From the NCBI GenBank assembly GCA_942492835.1, contig OW818645.1, positions 186,001 to 250,000 of the forward strand: a stretch of DNA of 64,000 nucleotides, written 5' to 3'. This DNA comes from GWB2-37-7 sp942492835. GTDB lineage: Bacteria > Bacillota > Clostridia > Lutisporales > Lutisporaceae. The notes beneath the pieces were generated by a model. It was given only the letters and a program-made list of their open reading frames with translations. It was not told the DNA's origin and did no database searches. Each line of letters starts with the position of its first letter. Positions within the stretch are counted from its first letter, which is position 1. Below, piece by piece: positions 50,960-62,900 of this stretch. A program made the position numbers and the translations under genes.

Positions 50960-53900
50960 TTATGACTGTTTAAGGATTTCATTTAGGAGTTCAGCAAGCT
51001 TTTCTGCCCTTTCACCCTTCATGATACTGAAGTGATCTCCTTCAATTTCACTTATTTGTAAAGGCATCTGACTTAAACGATTCCAATTTTCAATGCAAAG
51101 TGTGGTATTTCCCGAAGCCTTAACTAGGTAAACTGAGGCTTTTATACAGTATCTTGGTGTATATAGTTCTCCAGCAATAAGTAGTGTGCGAATAATATTA
51201 AGTCGACTTATAAAGGCTTTTGCATCTCTGAATTCCTGTTCTGATATTAGCTTGATTATATCACTTGGCAAGGTTAGCTTGACTCTTTCCATATCAAAAT
51301 CTGATTCTCCTATATATTCTGCTACTGTATTCCAAATTTCTTCTATTTCCTCAGCCTTATCAATCATCTCTTTTACTTTGCTGCTGTTTATAAGCTTAGT
51401 AGTAAGGGCTTTCTCTCCTTCAAGTGCTATTTTATACCAAGCTTTTCTAGCTTCTGGTTCTGGAGGATATGAATCTATGAGAGTCAAAGACTTTACTTTT
51501 TCTCCATTCTGCTCCAGCTGTCTTGATATTTCATATGCAATTATACCTCCCAAACTCCATCCCCCAATTATATAAGGACCTAGCGGCTGTACAATTTTTA
51601 TATTATCAATATACTCTTTTGCAATGGTCTCAATATCTGTATTGTATGGTGCGAGCATTCCTTCATTTCCTGCCTTAATGCCCCAGCAGTTTAGAGTATT
51701 ATCCAGATTATTGCATAGCTTCAGATAGCCTGATATATCTCCACTGCCATCATGAACTAAGAAAAGATTTTTAGTGTTATCAGTGCCTTCTCTCAGTAGG
51801 ACTATACGATCTCCATTTAACGAATTACTTCTGGCTTCGTCCTCTATATATTTTGCCATGTCCCTTATTGTAGGTAACTTAAATATTTGTCTGAGTGGCA
51901 TCTCTCTATGGAAAACTTTTTGTATATGAGAAGCAAGACTTACAGCCTTCATTGAATGTCCTCCCAGTTCAAAGAAATTGTCTATGATTCCCACGTTGCC
52001 TATTCCCAGTATCTCCTGCCAAATTGCAACTAGCTTATGCTCAGTCTCATTTGTAGGCGGCTCATATTGTGTCCCTGTACTTATAGTTCCATCTGGTACA
52101 GGAAGGACCTTTTTGTCTATCTTTCCGTTAGGAGTCAAAGGTATTTTCTCAATCTGTATGATATATGATGGTATCATATAGTCGGGTAGTGTTTTTGCCA
52201 GATGTACTTTTAGTTCACTTGCCTTTATCTCTTCTGTTGCTGTCACATATGCACACAGATACTTGCTTTCTTTCGCATCCTGTCTATCAATTACTACAGC
52301 TTCATTTATTTCTTCATAGCTTAGCAGTTGGCTTTCTATCTCTCCAAGCTCAATTCTGAAACCTCTTATCTTAACTTGGTTGTCTATTCTGCCCAAAAAT
52401 TCTATGTTGCCATTTGGTAACCATTTTGCAAGGTCTCCCGTTTTATAGAGTCTATGTCCATGTTCAAATGGGTTTTCTGCAAATTTCTCTGCTGTTAGTT
52501 TTTGATTTCTCAGATATCCCCTTGCAAGGCTGTCACCACTTATACATAGTTCTCCAGGTACTCCTATCGGTACCAGCTTGTTGTACTTGTCCATTATATA
52601 TATTCTTGTATTTGATATTGGTCTGCCTATTGGAATATTTGAGTATTCGTCATCTATTACAAAGCTGGTAGTAACTACTGTATTTTCTGTAGGTCCATAG
52701 TTGTTTACAAGTTCATAGCTCTTCTGCTTGAAGGTTCTTAGCTTATCCCCACCTGTAAGCAGCTTTCTAAGTGATTTGTTGTCAAACTCTATAAATTGCT
52801 CACAAAGTTGAGTAGGTAAAAAGCTTATGGTTATATTATTTTTCTCAAAATACTCATTAAGTCTTTGTATATCGAGTTTTATATCTTCCTCTATTATGTG
52901 AATCTCAGCTCCTGCAATCAGATTGGGGAATATCTCCCAAACTGAGGCATCAAAGCCAAAGCCAGCATACTTAGTAGCTCTGTCATTTACATTAACATTA
53001 TAGAAACTATTATGCCAGAAGCAAAGATTTATGAGAGATATATGCTCTATCATAACCCCTTTTGGTCTTCCAGTTGAGCCTGAAGTATAAATTATATATG
53101 CCAAATCCTTCGGACTATTTATTACATCTAGATTATTATCAGCCCCTTGATAAAGCTCCAAATCATCAAGTATTAATGCTTCTCCATTGAATTTGACCTT
53201 ATCTACTAAGACTGACTGTGTTAGTAACAGCTTTGTTCCACTATCCTCAAGCATATATTCTATTCTGCTCTGAGGATAATCAGCGTCTATTGGTAAATAT
53301 GCTCCACCTGCCTTTAAAGTCCCTAGTATACCTATAAACATTTCTAAGGAAGGCTTCACCATTATTGCTACTATAGAGTCAGTATTTACTCCCCTTTTTC
53401 TTAACGATCTAGCAAGTTGATTCGACTTTTTATTGAGCTCTGCATAAGTTATTCTGTTAACCCCATTTACTACCGCTGTTCTTTGAGGTGCCTTGTCCAC
53501 TCGATCCTCAAAGAGTACATGCATAACTTTATCTCTTGGATAATCTGCTATAGTATTGTTAAATTCACATAATATCTGATGTTTTTCTGCTTCTGTAACA
53601 AGTTCAATTTCTGAAAGCTTGATATTTATATTGGCAATTATTTGCTGTACTATATATTCAAAGTGTTTTGCCATTTTCTCCATAGTTTCCTTTTTGAATA
53701 ACCTTGTACAGTAGTTTAAATTCATTCCTATATATTCAGATATGCCCTCCGTTCCCCTAAATTCTTCTGCTGATAAGGTTATATCAAATTTTGATATTGC
53801 CATATCATAGAAATAGGGCTTAATTGACAAACCGTCTACATCAGTGCTTACAGTCTCGGTGTTTTGTACTAAAAACATTACATCAAACAGAGGATTTCTA

Positions 53901-56900
53901 TTTAATTCTCTATTAAGCTTTAGTTTGTTTACAAGTTCTTCAAATTGATAGTTTTGAGCTTCATAAGCCTTCAAAGAATTCTGTTTAACCTCTTGTAGAA
54001 GCTGAGTAAAAGTTTTGCTTCCTTCTGGACGATTTCTCATAGCAAGGGTGTTTACAAACATTCCCATGATATTTCCCAAATCTGCATGGAATCGTCCTGC
54101 TATAGGGCTGCCCACAACAATGTCTTCCTGACCGCTGTATCTGAATAAAAGCACATTATAAACTGAAAGCAACAGCATATACAGAGTAGTACCAGTTTCC
54201 CTTGTAATATCCTTAAGCTTTGCTGTAAGCTCAGAAGAAAGCTCAAAATCGATGCTCTCTCCTTCATAGCTCTGAACCGCAGGTCTTGTATAGTCCAGTG
54301 GCAAATTGAGCACTGGTATTTCCTCATATCTATACTGTTCAAACCAATAAGTCTCCTGCGCCTTCATGACTTCGCTTCCAAGTATTGTATTCTGCCATAC
54401 TGCGTAATCCTTATATTGTATTCGCAGTGGTTGAAGCTGCTCTCCGTTATAGAGTCTTGCAAACTCCTCAGCTAGTATACTTAAAGATGTACCATCTGAT
54501 ATTATATGATGCATATCAAAAATCATAAGTCTTGTATTATCAGCTGTTTCTATTAAAGCAGCTCTGAAAAGTGGAGCCTTGTCCAGCTTAAAGGGTTTTA
54601 TATAGCCTTTAAATACATCTACGATAGCTTTGGAGCTATCTTCCTCTAGCTTTATATAATCCAGCTTAAATTCAACCTGCTGGTGGATAATTTGTACAGG
54701 GTTTTCATCTCTGTATTCAAAGGATGTACGCAATGCCTCATGTCTAGCTATAAGGGATTGTAATATTTTCTCAATTCTTTCTCTGTATACTGCTCCTTCT
54801 AATACAAATATGCTAGGCATATTATATGATATGCTTGTTTTGTCAAAGCTTTGTAATATAAACATTCTGCTTTGTGCTGAAGATAATGGATAATAGAATC
54901 TTTCTTCAGCTACAGGAATAGCCGTAAATAGGCTTGTTTTAGCATTTTCTATGTATTGAGCTAATTCTTTTATTGTAGGTAGCTTAAATATTTCTTTTAT
55001 CGATATTTCTATATTGAAAGCCTTTCGTATTTTAGAGGTAAGTATTGTAGCATTAAGTGAGTGTCCTCCAAGCTCAAAGAAATTGTCTGTTATACTCACT
55101 TCCTCAATATGCAGTACATCCTGCCATATTATTGCTAACTGTGTTTCCTTATCATTGGTAGGTGCAATAAATTGGCAGTTAAGAGCTATAGTAGCTTGAG
55201 GTTCAGGCAGTGCTTCTTTGTCTACCTTTCCATTAGTATTCAATAGTAAATTATCTAGGAATACAAAATATGAAGGTATCATATAGTCTGGTAAATCTTT
55301 CGATAAATATTCTCTTATCTCTGACACAGTCAGATCTTTCTCTCCTACTATATATGCACATATATACTTGTTTCCAGCATTGTCATGCCGTGCCATTACC
55401 ACTGTTTCTCTCACTGCTTCATAGCTTAATAGCGTATTTTCTATTTCTCCAAGCTCTATTCTATATCCCCTTATCTTAACTTGATTATCTATTCTTCCAA
55501 GGAACTCTATATTTCCATCAGGGAGCCACCTTGCCATATCTCCAGTTTTATACATTCTATTTCCTGGCTCAAAGGGGTTTTCTACAAACTTCACTGTTGT
55601 TAGTTCTGGTCTGTTAAGATATCCCCTTGCTAACCCATCTCCTGATACACATAACTCTCCAAATACTCCTATTGGGCATAGATTGTTGTTGTTGTCTACT
55701 ATAAATGCTTTTGAGTTGCTTATGGGCTTGCCTATAGGTATGTTGTCTATATAGTTCTTATCTATTATATGGCACACTGAGAAAGTAGTATTTTCCGTTG
55801 GGCCATATCCATTTACTATATTTATCCCCTTACATTCTTTTCTTACTGCATTTATATGCTTTACAGACAGTACATCTCCACCAACCAAAAGATTTTTACA
55901 TTCATTGAAAATACTTGCATCTTCTGATGCTAACTGGCTAAACAGAGATGAAGTAAGCCATATAGTATCTATATGATTTCTCACCAGCTCCTTCTTTAGC
56001 TTTACAGCATCTAGTATTACTTCTTTATTAACAAGATACAACCCTAATCCATTTAGTAATGAACCAAATATTTCAAAGGTAGATGCATCAAATACTAATG
56101 CTCCTGTCTGAAGAATTCTACTACATTTACTAAAATCTATGTAGTTTGTGTTTTTTACCAATCTCACTACATTCTGATGCTCTATCAGTACCCCTTTAGG
56201 CTTACCAGTAGAACCCGAAGTATACATAATGTATGCAAGATCTTGTGGTTTATTTATATTTTCCAGATTGTCATTTTTTCTATTATGCGATAGTGCATCA
56301 TTCAAAGATATTATGTCTATGTCAAGTTTTAGTCCATTAATGTCAGTTTTATTGCATAATACAATCTTACATTCACTGTCTTGCAGCATATAATTTATTC
56401 TATCTATTTTATAATCTGAGTCTATTGGTAAGTAAGCCCCTCCTGCTTTGAGTATTCCCAGAACTCCAACTGCCATTTCCAGAGAACGTTCTACCATTAT
56501 ACCTACTATTCTATCTGCTCCTACTCCCCTACTTCTTAACTCTCTAGCAAGCTGATTTGATCTCTCGTTTAACTCCCTGTATGTGAGACTCTTTTCCTCA
56601 TAAACTACTGCCACACTGTCAGGGTTCTTCTCTACCTGTTCTTCAAAAAACTGGTGTATTGTCTTATTCTTTGGATATTCTGACTTAGTATTGTTGAAAT
56701 CCACCAGTATCTTATTCTTTTCTTCATCTGTTAGTATTTCTATTTCTGATATTCTCTTATGAAGATTTTCTGTGATTACTTTTACTATGTTGTTTAGATG
56801 ATTATACATTTTCTCTATAGTTATTCTATTAAATAGCTTTGTACAGTATTGTATGTCTATGTATATACGATTTTCTTCTTCATTTGCTTCAAAGATTAAA

Positions 56901-59900
56901 TCAAATTTGGATATCCGGTTCTCTGCTCGACAGGGTTTCATTACCAGTTGCTCTAAATCTATTTTCCCTCGTTCCATATTCTGCATTATAAACACTACAT
57001 TAAATAATGGGTTTCTGCTCATATCTCTTGGTATATCAAGGCTTTCTACAAGCTTCTCAAACTGGTAATCCTGGTTTTCATATGCTTCTAATGCTGTCTG
57101 TTTTACTTCTGTTAGGAATTCTCTATAGGTCTTCTCTCCATTCGGATAGTTCCTCATTACTAAGGTATTTACAAACATTCCTATGATGCTCTGCATGTCT
57201 GCATGAGGTCTACCTGCTATAGGACTTCCCACAATTATGTCTTCTTGCCCACTGTATTTTGATAATAGTATATTAAATGCACTCAATAACACCATATACA
57301 TGGTACTGCCTGTTTCTTTTACTATTTGTCTTAACTTCTTTGTCAATTCTTCATCTATCTCAAAGCCGATATTATTACCTTCAAAGCTTTGTATTGCTGG
57401 TCGCTGATAATCTGTTGGCAGATTTAATACAGCGATATCTCCACTGAATCTACTTAACCAATATTCCTCTTGTTTCCTTATATTTTCCGAATCGAACAGG
57501 TTGTTCTGCCACTTACAAAAATCCTTATACTGTATCCTTAGCTCTGATAGTTCTTCTCCTGCATATACTTTCACAAATTCCTCTATAAGTATTCCAATTG
57601 AAGTTCCATCAGATATTATATGGTGCATATCAATCATCAAAATATGTTTATTGTAGTGTACTTTAACAAGCCCCACTCTTAGAAGAGGTGCTTTTGTTAA
57701 GTCAAAGGTTCTTATGAAGCTCTTTACTAAGTCTTCTACCTCTTTTTCTTCTTTCGTCTCATACTCCTCTACCCTAAACTCTACTTTCTTGTGTACTCTC
57801 TGTATTAACTCGTCTTCTACTATCTCAAAGCTGGTTCTTAATGCTTCATGCCTCTCTATCAGCATATTAAAGACTTCTTTTAGTTTCTCAGTATCTAAGT
57901 TTCCTTCCAGCTCAAATACTCCTGGTATGTTGTAGCTTGTACTATTTAGCTCAAACTGTTGAAGCGTATATATTCTCTTCTGTGCCGATGACATCTCGTA
58001 ATATTCTTTTTCTTCTACTGGCTCTATTGATGAGTAGATACTTTCTTGGCTGTTTCTTATGTATTCTGATATTCCTTTTATTGTCGGTGTTTTAAATATT
58101 TCTCTTAGCGGTATTTGTACATTCAGTACCTTATGTATATTTGCAACTAAGCTTGTTGCCTTTAATGAATGTCCGCCTAATTCAAAGAAGTTATCATTGA
58201 TACCTACTCTTTCTAGTTCTAATACATTTTGCCACACTAAAGCTAACTCTTCTTCTACCTTATTTCTCGGTGCTTCATAGTCATCATCCAGACCTATTGC
58301 AATATCAGCTCTAGGTTGTGAATTTCTTGCTAGTGCTTTTCTATCCACCTTACCATTTGGTGTTAGTGGTAAACTTTCTAGCTTTACAAAATAAGATGGA
58401 ACCATGTAATCAGGCAGCTCTTGTCTTAGATGGTTCTTTAGTTCTTTTACGTCTATGTCTTTATTTGCTACAATGTAACTACATAGATATTTACTTCCAT
58501 CTGAGTGGCTTTGGTCTATTACCACCGCCTCTTTAATGAGAGTATCTTCATTATCTTTTCCATATTCTAATAGGCGATTTTCTATTTCACCCAGCTCAAT
58601 TCTAAAGCCCCTTATTTTTACTTGGCTGTCTGCTCTTCCTAAAAATTCTATGTTTCCATCTGATAACCATCTTGCCAAGTCCCCTGTCTTGTACATTTTA
58701 GTTCCATCAAAAGGATTATATACAAATTTCTCCGCAGTAAGCTCCTGCTTGTTTAGATAACCTCTTGTTATTCCGTCTCCGCCTATATAGAGTTCTCCTA
58801 TCTTTCCTAGCGGACATAGCTTTCTGTCTTGGTCTAGTATATAGAATATATTATTGTTTAATGGCTTTCCTATTGGTGTATTAATTATTGCTGGAATTTT
58901 TTCAAAGCTTTCCTCGTAATAGCTGGAGTCTATTGTTGCTTCTGTGATTCCATAGCTATTTAGGACTCGCATTTGTTTTCCATATCTTTGTACTATTCTT
59001 TTGTAGTCTTCCATTGGACAAACGTCTGAGCCTATGATTAATATTTTTAGATTATCCACTTCTAGCTTATTTTCATTTATATAGTCCATTAATGGTATAA
59101 CTAGTGCAGGAGTAGATTCAAATATATTGATTTTCTTCTCCCTTATAAGCTTATAAAGCACTGGAATATCAAAACGTACATCAGCAGGGCATATGAACAT
59201 TGTTCCGCCGTTTAGCAGTGTCCTGCATAAATCTCCCACAAATACGTCAAAGGATATGCTTGCCATCTGTAATAGTCTTACTTCAAAGGTTGATAGCTCA
59301 TAATGGTCTCTCCATGCAAATGCTATGTTAGTTATGTTTCTATGCTCTACCATAACCCCTTTGGGCTTTCCTGTTGTGCCTGAGGTATATATTATGTAGG
59401 CTAGGTCGTTCGGTTGACTTATATTTGGAAGATTGCTGTTATCGTCAGTATATATTTCAGCAGCATCTATTAGTATGCATGGTTTTGTAAAGGTCACTGT
59501 ATTTGATATGCCCGACTGTGTAAGTAGTATGCAAGCATCGCTATCTTCCAGCATATATTTTATTCTGTCTTCGGGGTATTCTGGGTCTATAGGTACATAG
59601 GCTCCTCCCGATTTTAGTACAGCCATAACGGCAATTACCATTTCTGCAGACCGCTCTACCATTATTGCTATAACGCTTTCCTGTTTCACCCCAGCTTCTC
59701 TTAACTTTCTTGCTAGTTGATTAGATTTTTTATTTAGCTCTCTATAGGTTAATCTTTGTTCCTCAAAGCTAACTGCTGTTTTGTCAGGTGTTCGCTCTAT
59801 CTGCTCTTCAAATATTTCACATATAGTCTTTTCTCTTGGATATTGAATACAGCTGTCATTGAAGGTATGTAACAGACAGTGTTTTTCCTCTTCTGAAAGC

Positions 59901-62900
59901 ATATCCATTTCACTTATCTTATTCTCTGGGCAATTTACTGCTTCTTTTGCTATATTTGTAAAATGCTGCAAAAAGGCTTCAATATATTCTTTCTTGTATA
60001 GTCTTGTGTAGTATTCAAGGTTAAAGCTCATATTTTCAGTATCTTCATTTATATAAAGGTTCATATCATATTTTGTTGTAGTGTGTTCTATATCATAAAC
60101 ACTTATATCAAAATCCTTGAACTTTTTACCTGCACTGCCTTTATCGTAGTTTTGAAGAATTATCATAACATCAAATAGTATATTCCTGCTTATGTCCTTA
60201 TGAAGCTTTAGCTTGTCTATTAATTCTTCCATAGGATATTGCTGGTTTTCATAGGCATTTAATACAATTTCCTTTAGGTTTTTTAAGTATTCTTTAAATG
60301 TCAAATCCCTTTGTGGTTGGCATCTGAAGACGATATTATTCAAGAATACTCCAATAAGCTTTTGTGTATCAACATTAGTTCTTCCAGCAGTAACAGTACC
60401 TATTAGTATATCTTCCTGAGCTGCATATTTTGATAGAGTTATACTGTATATTCCAAGCAATACCATAAATATGGATGCTTCATTCTCCTGAGCTAGCTCT
60501 CTTAGCTTCAATAGTAATTCTCTGTCTAGCTCGAGGTCATATATTTTCCCTTCGCCTGTAAATATATTGGGGCGTGGGAAGTCTGTAGGCATATTAAGCA
60601 CTGGTATTTCTTCTTTCTTTTGAAACTGTTCCATCCAATATGCCTCATATCTTTGCATTCTTCCTGATTGATAAAGCTCATTTTGCCAGTATGCATAGTC
60701 CTTGTATTGTATTTTAAGCTCAGGTAATACTTCACCTTCATAGAGCTTGAAGAATTCTTCGATAAATATCGTCTGCGAGCTTCCATCCGTTATAATATGG
60801 TGCATATCCATCATAAGTACGAATTCTTCTGGTCTAAGGCGAATAATGCCTACACGCATAAGTGGTGCTTGTGTAAGGTCAAAGGGTTGTACAAATTCAT
60901 CTACTATAATCTTTACTTCTTCTTCTTTGGCATCCCAATAGTCTATTTTGAAATCAATATTTTTATTTATCCTCTGTACTGGCTCTCCCTCGATATCTCC
61001 AAAGGAAGTCCGCAGCATCTCATGTCTTTCTAAAAGTGCTGTAAAAGCTTTTTCTGCACTTTGTATATCCATATTCCCACACACTTTATATACCACTGGG
61101 ATGTTATATGCCGTGCTTATACCATTTATTTGTTCATGTAAATATATCCTTTTTTGTGCAGAAGAAACAGGGTAATATTCTCTCTCTTCTAGTGGCACTA
61201 TATGATTCATTTCTGAGATTTTTGCATTTCCTATATATGAAGCGATAGCTTTTATAGTAGGATTCTTAAATATCTCTTTTATAGGGACTTCTACATCAAA
61301 TTCATTTTCCAGCTTTGAAGTCAAATACATTGCTTTTAGTGAATGTCCGCCTAATTCAAAGAAATTATCATTAATGCCTACTCTTTCTACTCCTAATACA
61401 TCTTTCCATATATTTACCAGTTTATCTTCGGTTGTATTTCTTGGTGCTTGGTATTCCGCTCCTGTAACTATATTTCCATCAGGCTCAGGCAGCGCCTTTC
61501 TGTTCACCTTTCCATTAGCTGTCAAGGGAAGCTTGTCTAGCTGTATGAAGTATGATGGCATCATATAGTCAGGCAGTTCTTTTGATATCTGCTCTCTTAG
61601 CTCACTTACTGTATATTCTCTACTCCCTGCTATATATGCACACAAATACTTGCTTCCATTTTTATCTTCTCTAGCTATTACTATTGTTTCTTTTATACCT
61701 TCATAGCTTAATAAATGGCTCTCAATTTCTCCCAACTCTATTCTAAAACCTCTTATCTTTACTTGAAGGTCTATTCTTCCTAAGAACTCTATGTTTCCAT
61801 CTGGTAGCCACCTTGCCAAATCGCCTGTCTTATACATTCTAGTTCCTGGCTCAAAGGGGTTGTCTACAAACTTATCTGCTGTTAGCTCTGGTTTATTTAT
61901 ATACCCCTTTGCTAATTGGTCACCTGAAATACATAATTCCCCTGCTATTCCTATAGGTTGAGGCTTGTTGTCTTTATCCACTATATATATTTGAGTATTT
62001 TGCATTGGTTTTCCTATTGGTACATTTCTTCCTGTTATTCGATCAGTACCAAGCTTATACATAGTTGCACATATTGTTGCTTCTGTTGGTCCGTAACCAT
62101 TTACTATTTGCATGTTTTCATTTAGGTTCAAATAGCTATTTAGTATATAATCCTTTATTGGTTCTACCCCTACCAGTATTTTATTTAGTTTGATTTTTTC
62201 TTCTGAGTTCTTTAGCAGCTCATATACATCCTTCAATATTGTAGGTGGTATATATCCAAATGTTATGCTTTTCTCTAATATGAATTTATACAGCTTGTGT
62301 ATATCCAGTATCTCATCATTATTGTATAGTGCTAAAGTTCCTCCATAGCATAGTGGCAGGAATATTTCTCCTACACTTACGTCAAAGGATATATTAGTTA
62401 AGCTCATGCAGTTATCCCCTGCTCCAACCTTTCCATTGAATTTATCATATAGAGTATTTAAGAAGTTGTTCAGTGCTCTATGCGGTACTGCTACTCCTTT
62501 TGGTTTTCCCGTACTTCCTGAGGTATATATTGCGTATGCAGTATCTTCTGAGTCCACTTTTACTGCTATATCATCTACTATTCCTTTGTAAATTTCTTCG
62601 TCTTCTATGTTTATTATATTTTCTGCTTTAATTATTTTTATATATTGTTCTTGTGTTAGTACTATATTAGCTTTGCTATCTTCTAATATATAGTTTATTC
62701 TGTCTTGTGGATATACAGGGTTTATAGGTAGATATGCTCCTCCTGCCTTTAAAATACCCATTATACCTACAATCATCTCAATTGAACACTCTACTATTAC
62801 TGCTACTATACTATCTGAGCTTACTCCAATGTCTATAAGCACTCTAGCTATTTTATTTGCTCTTTCATTTAGCTCTCTATATGTTAGGCTCTTATCCTCA

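Noticed and set aside
54100..54342. Open frames inside the NRPS on either strand (for example 80 codons here)
   Set aside because: They are out of frame with a conserved domain, lack ribosome sites and have no recognisable motifs. They reflect codon structure of the long gene.
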